Of a stretch of DNA of 64,000 nucleotides, positions 25,126-37,097 are shown one piece after another (within the stretch, counting starts at the first letter, position 1; each line of letters opens with the position of its first letter). Source of the DNA: Apodospora peruviana (Eukaryota > Ascomycota > Sordariomycetes > Sordariales > Lasiosphaeriaceae). The stretch lies in assembly GCA_033439685.1 (NCBI GenBank), contig JAUEDM010000004.1, positions 992,001-1,056,000 of the forward strand, written 5' to 3'. A model generated the notes under the pieces. It did no database searches. It had not been told where the DNA came from and saw only the letters and a list, made by a program, of their open reading frames with translations. A program made the position numbers and the translations under genes.

Positions 25126-25139
25126 TCATCACCGAGAGA

Positions 25140-25850
25140 TCAGCTCCATCTCCGCTCCGATAGAGCGTACCTCCTTGTCGGAGGATTGGGTGGCCTCGGG
25201 CGGTCCATCGCATCCTGGATGGTGGAGAAGGGCGCACGCCATATCATCTTCTTTTCACGCTCTGCAGGATCGGTGCCGAAGGACGACCCTTATTTCCGCG
25301 AGCTTGAGGCTCAGGGCTGCTTTGTTCAGACCTTCTCGGGTAGCGTCAGTAAGGCGGTCGACGTGGCCCGCGTGATCAGGGCGGCTGGTAAGCCTATCGG
25401 GGGCGTGTTCCAGGCTTCCATGGTGCCTAGCAATGCAGCGATCAACGAGATGACATTCGACCAGTGGCAAATAGAAACGGGACCCAAAGTTCAAGGGACG
25501 TGGAACCTGCACAAGCTTCTGCTCAACCGGAAGGAGCCGCTCGATTTCTTCTTCCTGTTCAGCTCCCTGTCGGGCCTCGCAGGTCAGATCGGTCAGGCCA
25601 ACTACGCCGCTGCGAACACCTTCCTCGATGCTTTGGTACAGTTCCGCCAAGCGCAGGGTCTGCCTGCTTCGGTGCTCGACATCGGCGTGATGGACGACGT
25701 AGGGTTCCTGACGCAGGGCAACAACACCGATATTCTCGAGGCCCTACGCGCCACCACGCTCCACGTGTTGCACGAGCAGGACCTCCTCGACTCTCTCGAG
25801 CTCATGATGCGGCGCTCACGGCCGGGGGGCCGGCAGTGGTCTTCAAGCCA
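25140..25850 (+). other. Ketoreductase (KR) domain
   Basis: LVGGLGGLGRSIASWM is the Rossmann loop. FFFLFSSLSGLAGQIGQANYAAANTF contains the catalytic Ser and Tyr. A frameshift lies just before it (about 25135) and another just after (about 25840). Confidence 0.93.
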
Positions 25851-26035
25851 GTTTGGTTTCGTAAGCGGCAGCCAAGTGGGCATCGGGTTCCGCTCATCGC
25901 TTCCCCTATTGGCACGTAACAACCGCACAATCTGGCGACACGACCCGCGCATGGCCGTCTACCGGCAAGCTCGAGTCCGAGTCTCAGGATCCTGCAGCCA
26001 CCAGCAATGGTCCGTCCTCAGATAGCAAACTCAAG

Positions 26036-26400
26036 GTGTTTCTCGCCGAAACGAGTGCCAACCCAGGGTATCTGCTTCAGCAGTTTGAGGACAAGGCACT
26101 GTTCCTGGCCAAGGAGATTGGTGAGACATTGTTCGGGTTCCTGATGCGCAGTCTCGAAGACCTCGAGTTGTTGCTGGAAGCACCACTGAGCTCGCTCGGC
26201 GTCGACTCGCTGGTGAGCATAGAGTTGCGGCACTGGATACGTCAAAAAATCGGGGCCGAGTTGACTGTTTTGGAAATTGTCGGGTCGGCGAGTTTGGTTG
26301 ACCTGGGCGGAAAGACGGTGTCCCAGCTCAGAGGGCGGTATGCTGCGCTTGGATTAAGAGGGTATTACATTCGAATCTCTTTCGAATTTTCTTTCGTAGA
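26036..26400 (+). other. Acyl carrier protein (ACP) domain
   Basis: LGVDSLVSIELRHWIRQ retains the phosphopantetheine-accepting Ser. The reading frame continues to a stop at 26474-26476. Confidence 0.85.
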
Positions 26401-26476
26401 GTTGTTTTTTGGGAGGGGTTTGTGTTTGTTTCCTGTTGTCTTTGTCTGTATCCATGATATTCTTTATCTTCTTTAA

Positions 26477-26896
26477 GGCCAACCAAATGGATATCAAACG
26501 AACTTTCGTGAATTGAAAATTGCTTGAACGGACCTATTAGGGCAGTCAGATCTTGGCAAAAGTCGCCATTGTGTAGGTGGTGAGCTTTACTGAAAAAGGA
26601 GGGGGTTTAGCAGTTGTTCGAGATGACCAAAATTCGCAGTCAGGTGAGATGCGTTTGAAACAGTGACACACACAGTGGGTGTGGCTGAGCATCTCTTTCA
26701 GCGGCACCCGCTACGTCATTGCCTTCGACCTCCAACCCTGCTCCAAATCTATACAAGGAAGAAACCACCTCTCAGGTTCAGTCTCTTTGCCCTATTCTTC
26801 TTCCAACGAATGCAAAAGATCACCAACAGTCTCTTGAACATCCACAGACATCTACACAAAACACGATCCAGTCAACGCCTGCCAAGAACACACAAA
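26477..26896. other. Upstream region of the I78 inhibitor gene
   Basis: About 420 nt without a gene; an A/C-rich leader precedes the ATG at 26897. Confidence 0.4.
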
Positions 26897-27200
26897 ATGC
26901 CTCTCGTCGTCCCTGGAATCACGAGCAACTCGGGTAACAAGACCGAGGAATGGACCAACAAGCTAATCGGCAAGAAGATTTCTGAGGAGCCGTCGTCTGA
27001 AACTGTACGTTATCTCACCCAGAAGCATGGACTTGAAAGCTGACAGTTCTCTTCCCCCCCAGACATTCTGCAAGACCGAGCTGCCCCAAGAGACGCGGAT
27101 CATCGAGCCTGGAATGATGGTGACCAAGGACTATAAGCCCGACAGACTCAACGTACATGTGAATCAGGACGGGACTGTATCGCATGTCGTACATGGTTGA
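26897..27200 (+). CDS. Peptidase inhibitor I78 family protein (81 aa)
   Basis: Exon 1 (26897-27004) and exon 2 (27063-27200) join in phase 0 across a 58-nt intron (GTACGT to CCCCCAG). The order EEWTNKLIGKK, TFCKTELPQETRIIEPGMMVTKDYKPDRLNVHVNQDGTV matches the I78 fold, including the reactive-loop region ELPxxxRxIxPGxMVTxDxxxxRLN. These small proteins inhibit serine proteases; fungal members without a signal peptide, like this one, are probably cytosolic. One cysteine only. Its neighbours do not suggest an operon-like partner. Confidence 0.88.
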
Positions 27201-27756
27201 GAACGCGGACGATGATCCATGGGCTGCGTCAGCTGCGAGGGGAGGGGTTATCATGAGAGATGAGGAGTTGGAGCAGGTCAGAGGGCTGCGCATGTAAGAT
27301 AGGAGAGGAATTAATATCGCACTTTCTTCCCATTTCTGATTATTTTTATCTTCGGCCATCACCATGGATTACAACCTCTGCCTACAAAGGTATTATGTAG
27401 GTACTTCTCATGAGCACCCTGATGGATTTGTTTCCCCACTAGGGATCAGAACAATAAACATGCCACCTCGGCTTGCCCACATAGAATGACGACACATGTT
27501 GGGGTACGGAGTAACCTGTATTTGTCCCCCTCTCGGTGGCTGGTGATTGTGGCTGGTTGAGCTACAGGGGTCCCCTCAAGTGTACTGCCCCGCGACAGTT
27601 GCTCTCTGCATTCCACCCCGCCGCCATCCATTGACTTCAATCCAACAATCGCGGGGCAATCTCGAGCTTTCTGCGAACGCGAAGCACGACACACGACAAG
27701 AGACACGGCCAAAGACAACGACATTTAGATATTGGCATCTTCATAACTTGCCCATC
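27201..27756. other. Intergenic region upstream of tma20
   Basis: No gene supported. It includes the probable 3' UTR of the inhibitor and the promoter of the next gene. Confidence 0.4.
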
Positions 27757-28503
27757 ATGTTTAAGAAAGAGTGAATCCCTCAAAATCTTCCCAGAAAGCC
27801 CAAAACCCGTAACTGACGTCCACCCCGAAGTCTCAGCGCATCCCCGAAGCAAAAGCTCAAGTCGTCGATCCAGCGCTCGCTCCGGAACTCGCTGCTTTCC
27901 ACCTACCCGCTCCTAACACCGCACATCGACGAGCTCCTACCCAAGAAGTCGTCGCTCGAGCAGGTCAAGCTGCCCGACCGCGTCAGCCTCTTCGTCCTCG
28001 AGGGCCAGCCGCTCTTCTACCAGCAGGACACGGCCGCGCACGGCAACGTGCTCGTGCCTCACCTCAAGCTTGTCCATCGCTTTCCCCAGTCGTTCCCGAC
28101 CATCTGTATAGACCGGGGTGCGATCCGCTTCGTGCTGAGCGGCGCCACGCTCATGGCGCCCGGGTTGACGAGTAAAGGCGGGCGGCTGCCGATGCCGAAA
28201 GATGGCCAGGAAGAGGAGGAGAGTAGTAGTGAGGAGGAGGATAGTGACGAAGAGGATGACGAGGATGAGGAAGGGGGACAGGCGAGAAAAGTGAAGAATG
28301 AGGGTGTCGACGCGGACGGGCACTGGAGTAGGGAGCTGAAGAAGGGTGAGCCGGTTGTGGTTATGGCTGAGGGGAAGGAGGAGGCTTGCGCGGTAGGTAT
28401 TCTGTCTATTGGGACGAAGGAGGTCAAGGAGAAGGGCAAAGGGCCGGTTATTGAGGAGGGACACTACCTTGGTGACGGGTTGTGGCGGTTGAGTCTGGAT
28501 TAG
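27757..28503 (+). CDS. TMA20: Translation machinery-associated protein 20 / MCT-1 homologue (PUA domain)
   Basis: A 14-nt first coding exon (27757-27770, MFKK plus two bases) is spliced over a 66-nt intron to exon 2 (27837-28503), giving about 226 aa. The N-terminus MFKKDASPKQKLKSSIQRSLRNSLL and the following LTPHIDELLPKK are typical. The PUA domain includes IDRGAIRFVLSGATLMAPGL and the closing EEGHYLGDGLWRLSLD. An acidic Ser/Glu/Asp-rich insertion (about residues 117-145) interrupts the PUA region, as in many filamentous-fungal orthologues. The family binds 40S ribosomes with Tma22/DENR and helps recycle subunits and handle reinitiation in the cytoplasm. Confidence 0.93.
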
Positions 28504-29960
28504 GAGCAATTGAAGTACCTAAAGTGCCAATATGGATACCGTAGCCAAGAAAGGCGTTGAATCTAGGTCCGGTTCTTTGAGCTACAATAGTGATTGTTGA
28601 AGTTAATAGTAATTATTGAAGTTAAGTTCTGTGTTTGACGACTTTGCAACAGACTGCGTTTTACATCTAGCAGGGCACCTTAGAGTAAAAAGAAAAGACA
28701 AAAAAGAAAAAAGAAAAAGGAAAGAAAACAAAATCGAATTCGGCTCGGACGGACACCTCTACGGAAACGAAGGTGCATTTGGTATGCCCAGTTCACGCGT
28801 CCGCGAACCGGGCACTCCGCTACACTATATGACCACGTATTCAGCTACTTCGTTGAAAGGGAGAGTAGGACTACCGACCTATATCCCTAGGTAACGTTAT
28901 AGGTAACCTTTTGACTCGTCGAATGATATGGATAGAAATAAGTCCGGTGGCTGCTGGAGAGAGGTAGCTCGTCGGGTTGATCAATCAATATGTTTCTTAA
29001 ACTAGCATGATATTGAATCTTTATAGCAGCGAATGGACTCTAGTCGAAATGGTGTGACAGGCGCGAGCTGGGACCCAGACATTGGACTATGGCTAGCGAA
29101 AACTCATGCAGCAATGCTGAAGAATCAAGATGTTATGGTCTAGTGAGAGTGAAGGTGCTTTCCCCTCCCCCCCCCCCCAGGTACATACCGTCACTTATTT
29201 CTCAGTTACAACCCCTACACCTAGAAGATCTCGCACAAGCTGCTAGTTTAGACTTTGGAAGGCCGCCGGCTGGAAAGAGAGCTTCTCAGTGCTCGGCGAA
29301 TATACTCCTCTTTGTCTATGGTAAACATGTAGTAATCCATTATCTGAATTGATTGTCTGGTTCCATTGCATAATTTTACCACCTCGGACTTGCCTTGGTG
29401 TCTAAGGCCTTGTGGCTATCCGAGGTCGAGTTGGACTTGGCTACCTGAGTATGCTGCTTTTCTACCTTGGATAAATTAATTCCTGCCAAGTTCTCCAAAC
29501 ACATCCACTATTCGCATCCTTCAAACCCGAACTTAACAGTAGACCGCAAGTCCGAGCCCTCGTTCTAGAACAATCAAACAAGATATGCCAAGCAACCCCT
29601 ATCTTAAAATCCGACTTATGTCCCTAAAGTCCATTGATCACCTTATGTCGGCCATAAAGGAGTATTTGTTTACAAATCAATCACAAACAAGGGCCCCAAG
29701 TTCTATGCATCGTGGAAATGGCTTGAAGCTATTGCAGGCAGGTTAATCATGATTAGATTACCAATACGTGGCTAACCACATGAAATCACATGAAATATCG
29801 TACCATCAACAATGGTCGACAGCAAGATACAAGTATATAAGACAGTAGAACCTCTCCCAAATTGGTCGTATCAAATCGCCTCACCACCCCGTCAAGAATA
29901 ATCAAGTTCCATAAATTCTCCAAAGTAAACAAAACTCAACATCAATAACACCAAGTCACC
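28504..29960. other. Intergenic region, about 1.45 kb
   Basis: No gene supported. It contains an A/G-rich stretch (about 28686-28735), a C12-type run near 29168, and TATATAAG at 29834-29841, about 120 nt before the next ATG and a likely TATA box. Confidence 0.5.
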
Positions 29961-30944
29961 ATGCACACAGGCTACCACACGCGCATCGGCTCGGCAGCCA
30001 TCGTTCCCACCCCCCCATCCAAGCCCATCATATCCTTCAGCCCGGTAGTCCTCCCGGACGCCCCAAACCGACCAGTCCCGCTCGAACTCCGCGTCACCGT
30101 CCCCTCCACCGCTTCAGGCCCGCTACCCGTCATCCTGCTCTCCCACGGCCACGGGCCCTCCAACTGGCTCTCCTCCCTAGAAGGCTACGCGCCCCTAGCC
30201 GAATTCTGGGCGGCCCACGGCTTCGCCGTCATCCAGCCCACGCACCTGAGCTCCGCCTTCCTCGGCCTGCCCTCCCCCTCCGGCGAAGAACTCTTCTACA
30301 AGCAGCGCGCAGCCGACATGGTGCACATCCTCGACTCCCTGCACACCATCGAAACTTCCCTAATTGTCGTCGGTCACAAACTCGACAGCACCCGCGTGGC
30401 CGTGGCGGGCCACTCCCTCGGCGCATGGACAGCCTGCATGCTCCTGGGCGCTTCCAACACCGATCCCCGTGACTCCTCCGTCCATCACAACCCCGAACCG
30501 CGAATCAAAGCGGGCGTCGTGCTGGCCGGGATCGGGGCCGGCGGCGCCGATCTGTCCGAGTTCGGCAGGACCACGCTGGCGCCTTTTTACGGTGGCAACT
30601 TTACTACCATGACCGCGCCTGCCCTGGTGGTCTATGGCGACGAGGACGTCGCGCCGCACCTGACCATCCGCGGGGCGGACTGGCACGCCGACTCCTACAC
30701 ACTCGCTCCGGGGCCGAAGGCATTGCTGACTATCAAGGGCGGGAAGCACGGGCTCGGCGGGGTCAGCGGGTGGGATGCGAAGGAGACGGAGGACGAGAGT
30801 CCAGAACGGCTGGCCGTGGTCCAGAGGATGACGTGGGCGTATCTGTGGAGTCGACTGTATGAGGGCGACAAGGCGTGGGAGGAGGCCTGTAAGGCGATGG
30901 AGCAGTTGGATCGCCTGGGTGGTGTTCAGGCGAAGGAAGAGTGA
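29961..30944 (+). CDS. Alpha/beta-hydrolase (chlorophyllase / PAF-acetylhydrolase-like)
   Basis: A single exon of 327 aa. The fold signature is complete: oxyanion region VILLSHGHGPSNW, nucleophile elbow GHSLGAW, acid DEDVAP after the strand APALVVYG, and histidine GGKHGLGG. There is no signal peptide or transmembrane segment, so it is probably cytosolic. The family cleaves esters or amides; sequence alone does not identify the substrate. The C-terminal 50 residues are helical and charged. The gene lies tail to tail with FGAM synthase (200 nt apart) and has its own TATA box. Confidence 0.88.
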   Translation: MHTGYHTRIGSAAIVPTPPSKPIISFSPVVLPDAPNRPVPLELRVTVPSTASGPLPVILLSHGHGPSNWLSSLEGYAPLAEFWAAHGFAVIQPTHLSSAFLGLPSPSGEELFYKQRAADMVHILDSLHTIETSLIVVGHKLDSTRVAVAGHSLGAWTACMLLGASNTDPRDSSVHHNPEPRIKAGVVLAGIGAGGADLSEFGRTTLAPFYGGNFTTMTAPALVVYGDEDVAPHLTIRGADWHADSYTLAPGPKALLTIKGGKHGLGGVSGWDAKETEDESPERLAVVQRMTWAYLWSRLYEGDKAWEEACKAMEQLDRLGGVQAKEE

Positions 30945-31147
30945 GAGGTACGGCTTCTTCAAGTTGGGAATCGAACTTATCATATGTAAAGCCCAAATGA
31001 CACACATATGTAAGATTATCTGAAAATGAATAATTACTCCAGACCTATAACCCATGATAACCCATCCCAATCCCAATGTAATATGGTCCGTGACTTGAAC
31101 CACAATAGATGCCTTAGTCTCCCTCTAAAAACCCCCATCTATCTAAA

Positions 31148-34100
31148 TCAACCCACCCATCTACGTGCACTTCTGAATATCCTCAACCAGGGGCCGAACT
31201 CGCCCCATTCCTCCACCTTGTTCGCCGGCACATAGCTCGCCACGTCGGCCAAGATCGTCCGCTCGGGGTGCGGCATCATGGCCAGGACGCGCCCATCTGC
31301 GCTCGAAACACCCGCCACGCCGACCGGGCTCCCGTTGGGGTTATACGGGTACTCCTCAGTCGTGTTGAGCCGATTGTCCACATACCTCAACGGGATTCCA
31401 CCGGCATCGGTCAGAGCCTGGAACGACGCTGGCGACGAGAACTCGGCCCTGCCCTCACCGTGCGACACGGTGATGGGCAGACTGGATCCATCCATGCCAT
31501 TGAAAAAGACCGAGTTCTTGCTATCCTCAATCTTGACCATCGTGAATCGCGCCTCGAACTGAGAGGAGGCGTTGTTGACAAAGGTGGGGAAGTTCTCCGC
31601 GCCGGGGATGAGTTCCTTCAGGCGTGACAGCATCTGGCAGCCGTTGCAGACACCCAGACTGAACGTGTCCTTGCGCTGGAAGAATTCTCCGAGCTCAGCT
31701 CGGGCCTTTTCGTGCAGGAGAATAGACTTGGCCCAGCCTTGACCGGCCCCGAGCACATCACCATACGAGAAGCCACCGCAAGCAGCGAGACCGACAAAAT
31801 CTGCCAGCGAGCGTCCGGCGATGATATCTGTCATGTGGATGTCGACGGCATCAAACCCTGCTGCCCTGAACGCGAACGCCATCTCGGCATGTCCATTGAC
31901 ACCTTGTTCTCTGAGGATCGCAACACGAGGGCTCTTGCCAAAGAAACCAGTAATGGACGCTTTCAGAGGAACGATGTTCTCGGCCGGCGAAAAGGTGAGG
32001 TTGTAAGAGAGACCAGGATCCTTCGAGTCAAGGATCGCCGCATATTCTGACTCGGCGCATGCCGGAGTGTCTCGCAACTTCTGCATCTCAAAAGACGTCT
32101 TCGTCCACCATTGCTGCATCTCGCCCCTCTCAAGGCTGATGAACGGCGCTCCCTCCCCATAACGGATAGTCAGAGACTGCTTTGCTGCCGACTGGACAAC
32201 ACCGAACTTCCTAATCAAGCCAGCGGGAGGACCGCAGGTGGCGAAGCACCGCTTAAAGTTGATTTCATCGGAGGCGCGAACTTGGAAGACGGCACCCAGT
32301 TCCTCGTTGAAAAGCGCATCAGTGATATCCGCCAAGCTTCCGGACTTCGAAATGCCATCCAGCATTGCGTCGACGCCACAACGACCGGCAAACATCATTT
32401 CTGCAAGGGTGGTAATCAGGCCGCCGTCAGAGCGATCGTGGTAGGCCAGTACGATACCGCTCTCGTGCAGCTGAGCCAGGGCATCGAAGTAGTCCTTCAA
32501 AAGGTCAATGTCCCGCACGTCTGGTGCCTCGGAGCCGATGGCACCAAGAGATTGCGCGAGAGCAGATCCACCCAACGCCTTGTGACCTTGTGCCAGGTCC
32601 ACGAACAGAAGGATTGTCTCTCCGACCTCTTCTACTCGACGCAGCTGTGGTGTCCACGTCCGCCTGACGTCTTCAACAAGCGCAAAGGCCGATATGACTA
32701 CCGACACCGGTGCCGTAACACTTTTCTTGGTCTCACCATCTTTCCACGAGGCCTTCATCGAAGTGGAATCTTTGCCTACAGGGATGCTGATGCCAAGCTG
32801 CGGGCACATTTCCATGCCGATAGCCTGAACGGCCTCATACAGCGCAGCGCCCTCACCTGGATGATTCACAGCCGCCATCCAGTTGGCGGAAAGCTTAACG
32901 CGCTGCAAATCTCCACGGACCGCACCACCCATAATGTCGGCGGCTCCGACGTTCAACAAACTCTCCGCAACCGCCATCCGTGTTGAAGCAGCAGGATTAA
33001 TCAGGGCAATGGTAGGTTTCTCGCCCATAGCCATAGCCTCACCAGTCTTGATAGCGCTTAGGCTGAACGATGAGGCAGTCACAGCGACATCGGCAACTGG
33101 CGTCTGCCAGGGTCCAACCATCTGATCCCGCACAGAAAGGCCACCAACAGTCCTGTCGCCGATGGTGATCAGAAATGACTTGGACCCAACTGACGGCATC
33201 CAGAAGACTCGCTGAACTGCTGCTTTGAGGAGATCCGGGTCGCTCGTCGACTCGCCAATAGCTGCTTTTAGGCTGGAAATAGGATCGAACGCAGGCCAGG
33301 TGGGCTGCTTGGAGTTGACAATGCGCTCCAACTTACGTCCCTTGGGGAAAAGAACATCCATAGGAACGTTGATTGGGTGGGGATACTCCTTGGATTCCCT
33401 GTCGCTCAGAATAAGCTTCGAGACTCCGTCGGCCTCCCTGGAAAGGACGGTTCCGACATCCGAGAATCCACATCGTTCCCTGCCTGTATAAATCAGTCAG
33501 CAAATGAGAGCAACGCTAACTTCGGTACGTCAAACTTACGGCAAATACTGGTAAAACGCTCCATTCCCTCGGAATTCACCAGGATAACGTATCTCTCCTG
33601 TGCCTCATTGCACCAAATCTGGAGAGGACTCATGCTCTTGTCAACGCTCTCAACCTGGCGGAGCTCAAATCTGCCGCCATATCCAGCATCTTTGACGAGC
33701 TCAGGAAGAGCATTTGAAAGACCTCCTGCTCCGACATCATGAATCATGGCGATGGGATTCTGAGCGCCAAGAGCCACGCAGGTGTTGATCACCATCTGCG
33801 CTCGGCGTTCCTGCTCGGGGTTGCCACGCTGCACACTGTCAAAATCCAAATCGGCATTACCTTCTCCTGAAGCATTGCTGGAAGCCGCGCCACCACCCAG
33901 ACCGATCAGCATGGCGGGACCGCCAAGAACAATTACATGTGCACCTTCATGAACATCACCCTGGCACTTGAGCGCATGCTTTTCCCTGACAGTGCCGAGT
34001 CCTCCAGCAATCATAATGGGCTTGTGATAGCCTCGGAACTCGCCCGCTGTTTTGCTGTCGTCAGCCGTAAGAAGTGTCCTGAAAGTGCCCGTAAGGCAGG

Positions 34101-35271
34101 GTCGGCCAAATTCGTTGTTGAACCGCGCACTGCCGATAGGAGCCTCGAGCATGATGTCGAGGCTGCTGGCATAATGTGCTGGGCGACCAGCGTCAACTTC
34201 CCAGGGAGCAGGGTGATTGGGAATGTGAAGATCAGATACCCAAAAGCCGCAAAGCCCAGCCTTGGGCATGGAACCCCTACCGACGGCTCCTTCGTCGCGG
34301 ATCTCTCCTCCCGACCCGGTAGCGGCGCCCGGAAACGGGGCTATGGCGGTCGGGTGGTTGTGTGTCTCGACCTTGGTCAAGACATGCACCAGCTCCTTGT
34401 TCAATTTCCAAGACCCCGTGGAGTAGTCAGGGGCCCAGAAATTGACGTTCTCGCCTTGCATGACAGACGCATTGTCACTGTAGGCGGAGATGGTGAAGTT
34501 GGGCGTCACCTTGTGAGTGTTCCTGATCATCTCAAAAAGACTCCTGGGCTTGGAAATGCCATCGATGGTCCAGTTTGCGTTGAACTGCTTGTGGCGACAG
34601 TGCTCCGAGTTGACCTGAGCAAACATGAAGAGCTCGATATCATGCGGCGGGCGGCCGAGTTGGGTGAACTTCTCCACCAGGTACTCTACCTCGGACGGGT
34701 CCAGGGCCAGGCCGCGCTTCTTGTTGTACTCGTTGAGCACTTGCACCGGATTCTGTCCCTGGTCAAAGATATCGACAACCTCAAGGGGCTGGGGCTGCCC
34801 CTCAGCAAACATGCCATTGAGATCGGGCTCTTCTGCGGCGAAATTCTCGGTCATGCGATCGTGCAAAACATCCCGAAAGGTGACAGTCTTGTCATTGTAA
34901 GGTTGGTCGAATTCGATGTGGATGACCCGGCCCCTTTCGATCCGTAGGACCTGATCGAGGTCGCACACGTGGGCAATGCTGGTGGCCTTGGAGCTCCACG
35001 GCGAGAGATACCTCGGGGTAACATACCAGGTGCGGGAATGGCCAATGTGCGTCAAGTGAGGCGTGAACGCGCCCGAGTCAACGGGCAGGGGAAGCAGCTG
35101 GGTGAGGGTGCGATTCGCGGTGGTTGGATCCCCCTTGATGTGGGCGTAGTAGACCCAGTTGCCCGAGATGGTGGTGGCCTTGATCGGCGCAACACTGTTG
35201 ATCTGGTCCTTGAGCTTCTGCGCCTCCGACGCTGTGAAGCACGACTCGCCGGCGAGCGTGACGAAGTCCAT
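31148..35271 (-). CDS. ADE6: Phosphoribosylformylglycinamidine synthase (FGAM synthase)
   Basis: Exon 1 (35271-33540) and exon 2 (33483-31148) are separated by a 56-nt intron (GTAAGT to TATACAG); splicing gives ICRRERCGFSDVGT and a protein of about 1355 aa, the usual eukaryotic length. Start MDFVTLAGE is chosen as the conserved fungal N-terminus rather than the ATG 29 codons upstream. Visible parts are the linker/synthetase halves (KVETHNHPTAIAPFPGAATGSGG, GGGAASSNASG, MIHDVGAGGLSNALPELV, IPVGKDSTSM) and a C-terminal glutaminase domain with GVCNGCQML and the catalytic MPHPERT. It converts FGAR, glutamine and ATP to FGAM, the fourth step of de novo purine synthesis, in the cytosol. Confidence 0.97.
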
Positions 35272-35983
35272 CGTGTGGATTTTTGGTGTGAAGTTGTTGG
35301 TGATTGACCGCTGGGAGCGAATCGATGTGATCGCTTGGCTAAAAGAGCTAACGCTCACTCATGCTGGGGGAGAATGTTTCGGAAGGCGGGGTGGTGGGAT
35401 GGTGGCATATCTAATTTTTTGCGGAATTTTTATGGTGGGGTTTGCATAAATGGCCCACTTTCAGCGTGGCCAGGCGCCTGATTCGGTCGGGCGCTTGCTA
35501 ATAGATCCCTGCTCTCCGGTTACGGATTACCAAGTATTCTAATTTTGACAACCTGGAACCTCCGGCCGTCCACGTGCCACGTGCCTATCCGGCAACCTCA
35601 CACGCTCACAAAGATGAGGGGCATATTGTGGCTCAAGGTTAATCAAGATAGCTTGAGTCTAGCTTTTCTAGTTCTAAACGATAGAAAACTATTTCAGGCT
35701 CATAGGATCGTTCTAACCTTTTCACTCTCCAGTTTCCCGGTTTACAGCGCTAGACGTAATCACACTCTAGTCTAGGTAAACTTAATCAAATGAATGATTA
35801 ACGTTACCAGGTAATTAACATCAGTTTCTTTGATTTGATTTTCTCTTTCTCTTTTTGAAAGCTAAGCCCCGCCGTCTCCACCCAAGATAGCAAAGGAATA
35901 AATATTCAAAGTAGAACAAGTTTGGGGTTTGCCTCAATGATTGGTTGGCTAAGGTAGCGACTTAGAGATAAAATCAGACTCGA

Positions 35984-36144
35984 TGTGACGGTCGGTGCGA
36001 GTGACCTTGATTGAATTGATTGCGACCGTCAACGGTATATAACCCATTAGAATCCCGAATGTTAGCACCTTTGGTATTCTGGCATCCTTTTGTGATTGAC
36101 GGGGTTTCGTGTAATGGTTTGGTCCATTGCACTGGCTCGTCACA
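35984..36144 (-). mobile_element. Short TGTGACG...CGTCACA repeat, copy B
   Basis: 161 bp, same orientation as the copy in the LINE, with intact TGTGACG and CGTCACA ends and the central TATATAACCCATTAG block. Flanks CTCGA and CTTTT do not match, so its target duplication is lost or the copy arose by rearrangement. Confidence 0.88.
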
Positions 36145-36445
36145 CTTTTGCAGTATACTAAGATAATAGAAAATGGTCCCTATTACTAGCATAGCGCAGC
36201 AGCAGATTCATTTTCACTGCTCCCCGCCCGACGACGTCACTGAGGATGACAATGGAGTCTCGAATTGGTTAAAAGGTTAAAGGGATGTAACGGGAAGTCC
36301 GACTTAAATATGGACTAGAGCTGTCACGGTAACTCTTCTGATTCCAGTCATGAACGTAATTTTATTAAAGTTAGGCTATAGCTTTTATTACGACTTTGTC
36401 GAATAATTAATAAAGTTTTAAACAGTAAACTCCTCTGAGAAGAAT

Positions 36446-36608
36446 TGTGACGAGCCAGTGTAATGACCCAAACCATTACACCAAATCCCCCTCAATCGCA
36501 AAAGGATGCCAGAATACCAAAGGTGCCAACCTTCGGAATTCTAATGGGTTATATACTGTTGACGGTCGCAATCAATTCAATCAAGGCTCAATCGCACCGA
36601 CCGTCACA
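36446..36608 (+). mobile_element. Short TGTGACG...CGTCACA repeat, copy C
   Basis: 163 bp in the opposite orientation to copy B. Flanked by a perfect 5-bp duplication AGAAT (36441-36445 and 36609-36613). Includes a GGGTTATATAC TATA-like block. Confidence 0.9.
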
Positions 36609-37097
36609 AGAATCAGCCAAACGTCTGATTATGCTAGAGCAAGTTGGCCTGGTTGTTGGTACTTGAAAAAAACCAAAATGCCGAGGAGTCTGTATCCTTC
36701 CCTTGCTTAACCTCCTTTCGTCTCAAAACCAGCCTTGTCAGATCGAATGCTCTCTACTAAATTATTAACCATTAGCCATCACCCACTCGACCACCAACTC
36801 AACCAAGTCGTACAGCACCCACTGTCAGCTAATTAATCAATACCAACAACCTTCGAATATCCCAATCCAGTAAGCTCACTTACCGTTTCATTCACCGACG
36901 AAGTTCTCGCACATCACACTCCAGTACACAGGTACTTCATTTTCGCACGTGTCGCCTCTTCACAACTTGTCTATGCACGTCCGTACCTTGGGTGTTTTGT
37001 CTCTTTTCGTACGCAGTTATCTATTCACCCTCCATTCTACCATTACACCGACGTGCAATTTTGCTTTGCTAACCGCTTGCTAATATCTACGGTAGAC

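Larger units (their letters stand above)
19382..26476 (+). pseudogene. Chimeric type I polyketide synthase relic: SAT-KS(part)-AT-DH(part)-cMT-ER-KR-ACP
   Basis: Domain remnants follow one strand for 7 kb. The first 0.65 kb is a SAT domain, which belongs to non-reducing PKSs. Everything from 20046 on matches a highly reducing iterative PKS with methyltransferase and enoylreductase. The N-terminal half of KS (with the active-site Cys) and the N-terminal half of DH (with its His) are missing. Lesions include TAG at 19469, TGA at 23446, and frameshifts near 19828, 20670, 20852, 21121, 21615, 21830, 22395, 22700, 24370, 25135 and 25840. Recognisable introns are 19646-19713, 20395-20457, 21473-21541, 24405-24469 and 24545-24602. 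The intact enzyme would have built and reduced a C-methylated polyketide chain; this copy cannot work as one protein. Long stretches (cMT, ER, KR) remain open, so decay may be recent, or some shifts may be sequencing errors. Confidence 0.9.
35272..37097. other. Repeat-bearing intergenic region
   Basis: Promoter side of ADE6, then two inverted copies of a short repeat (35984-36144 and 36446-36608) and 300 bp of AT-rich DNA between them. No gene supported. Confidence 0.55.

Noticed and set aside
29150..29185. Pyrimidine tract plus CAG|GTACATA as a splice site
   Set aside because: No coding exon on either side; C-run is a simple homopolymer.
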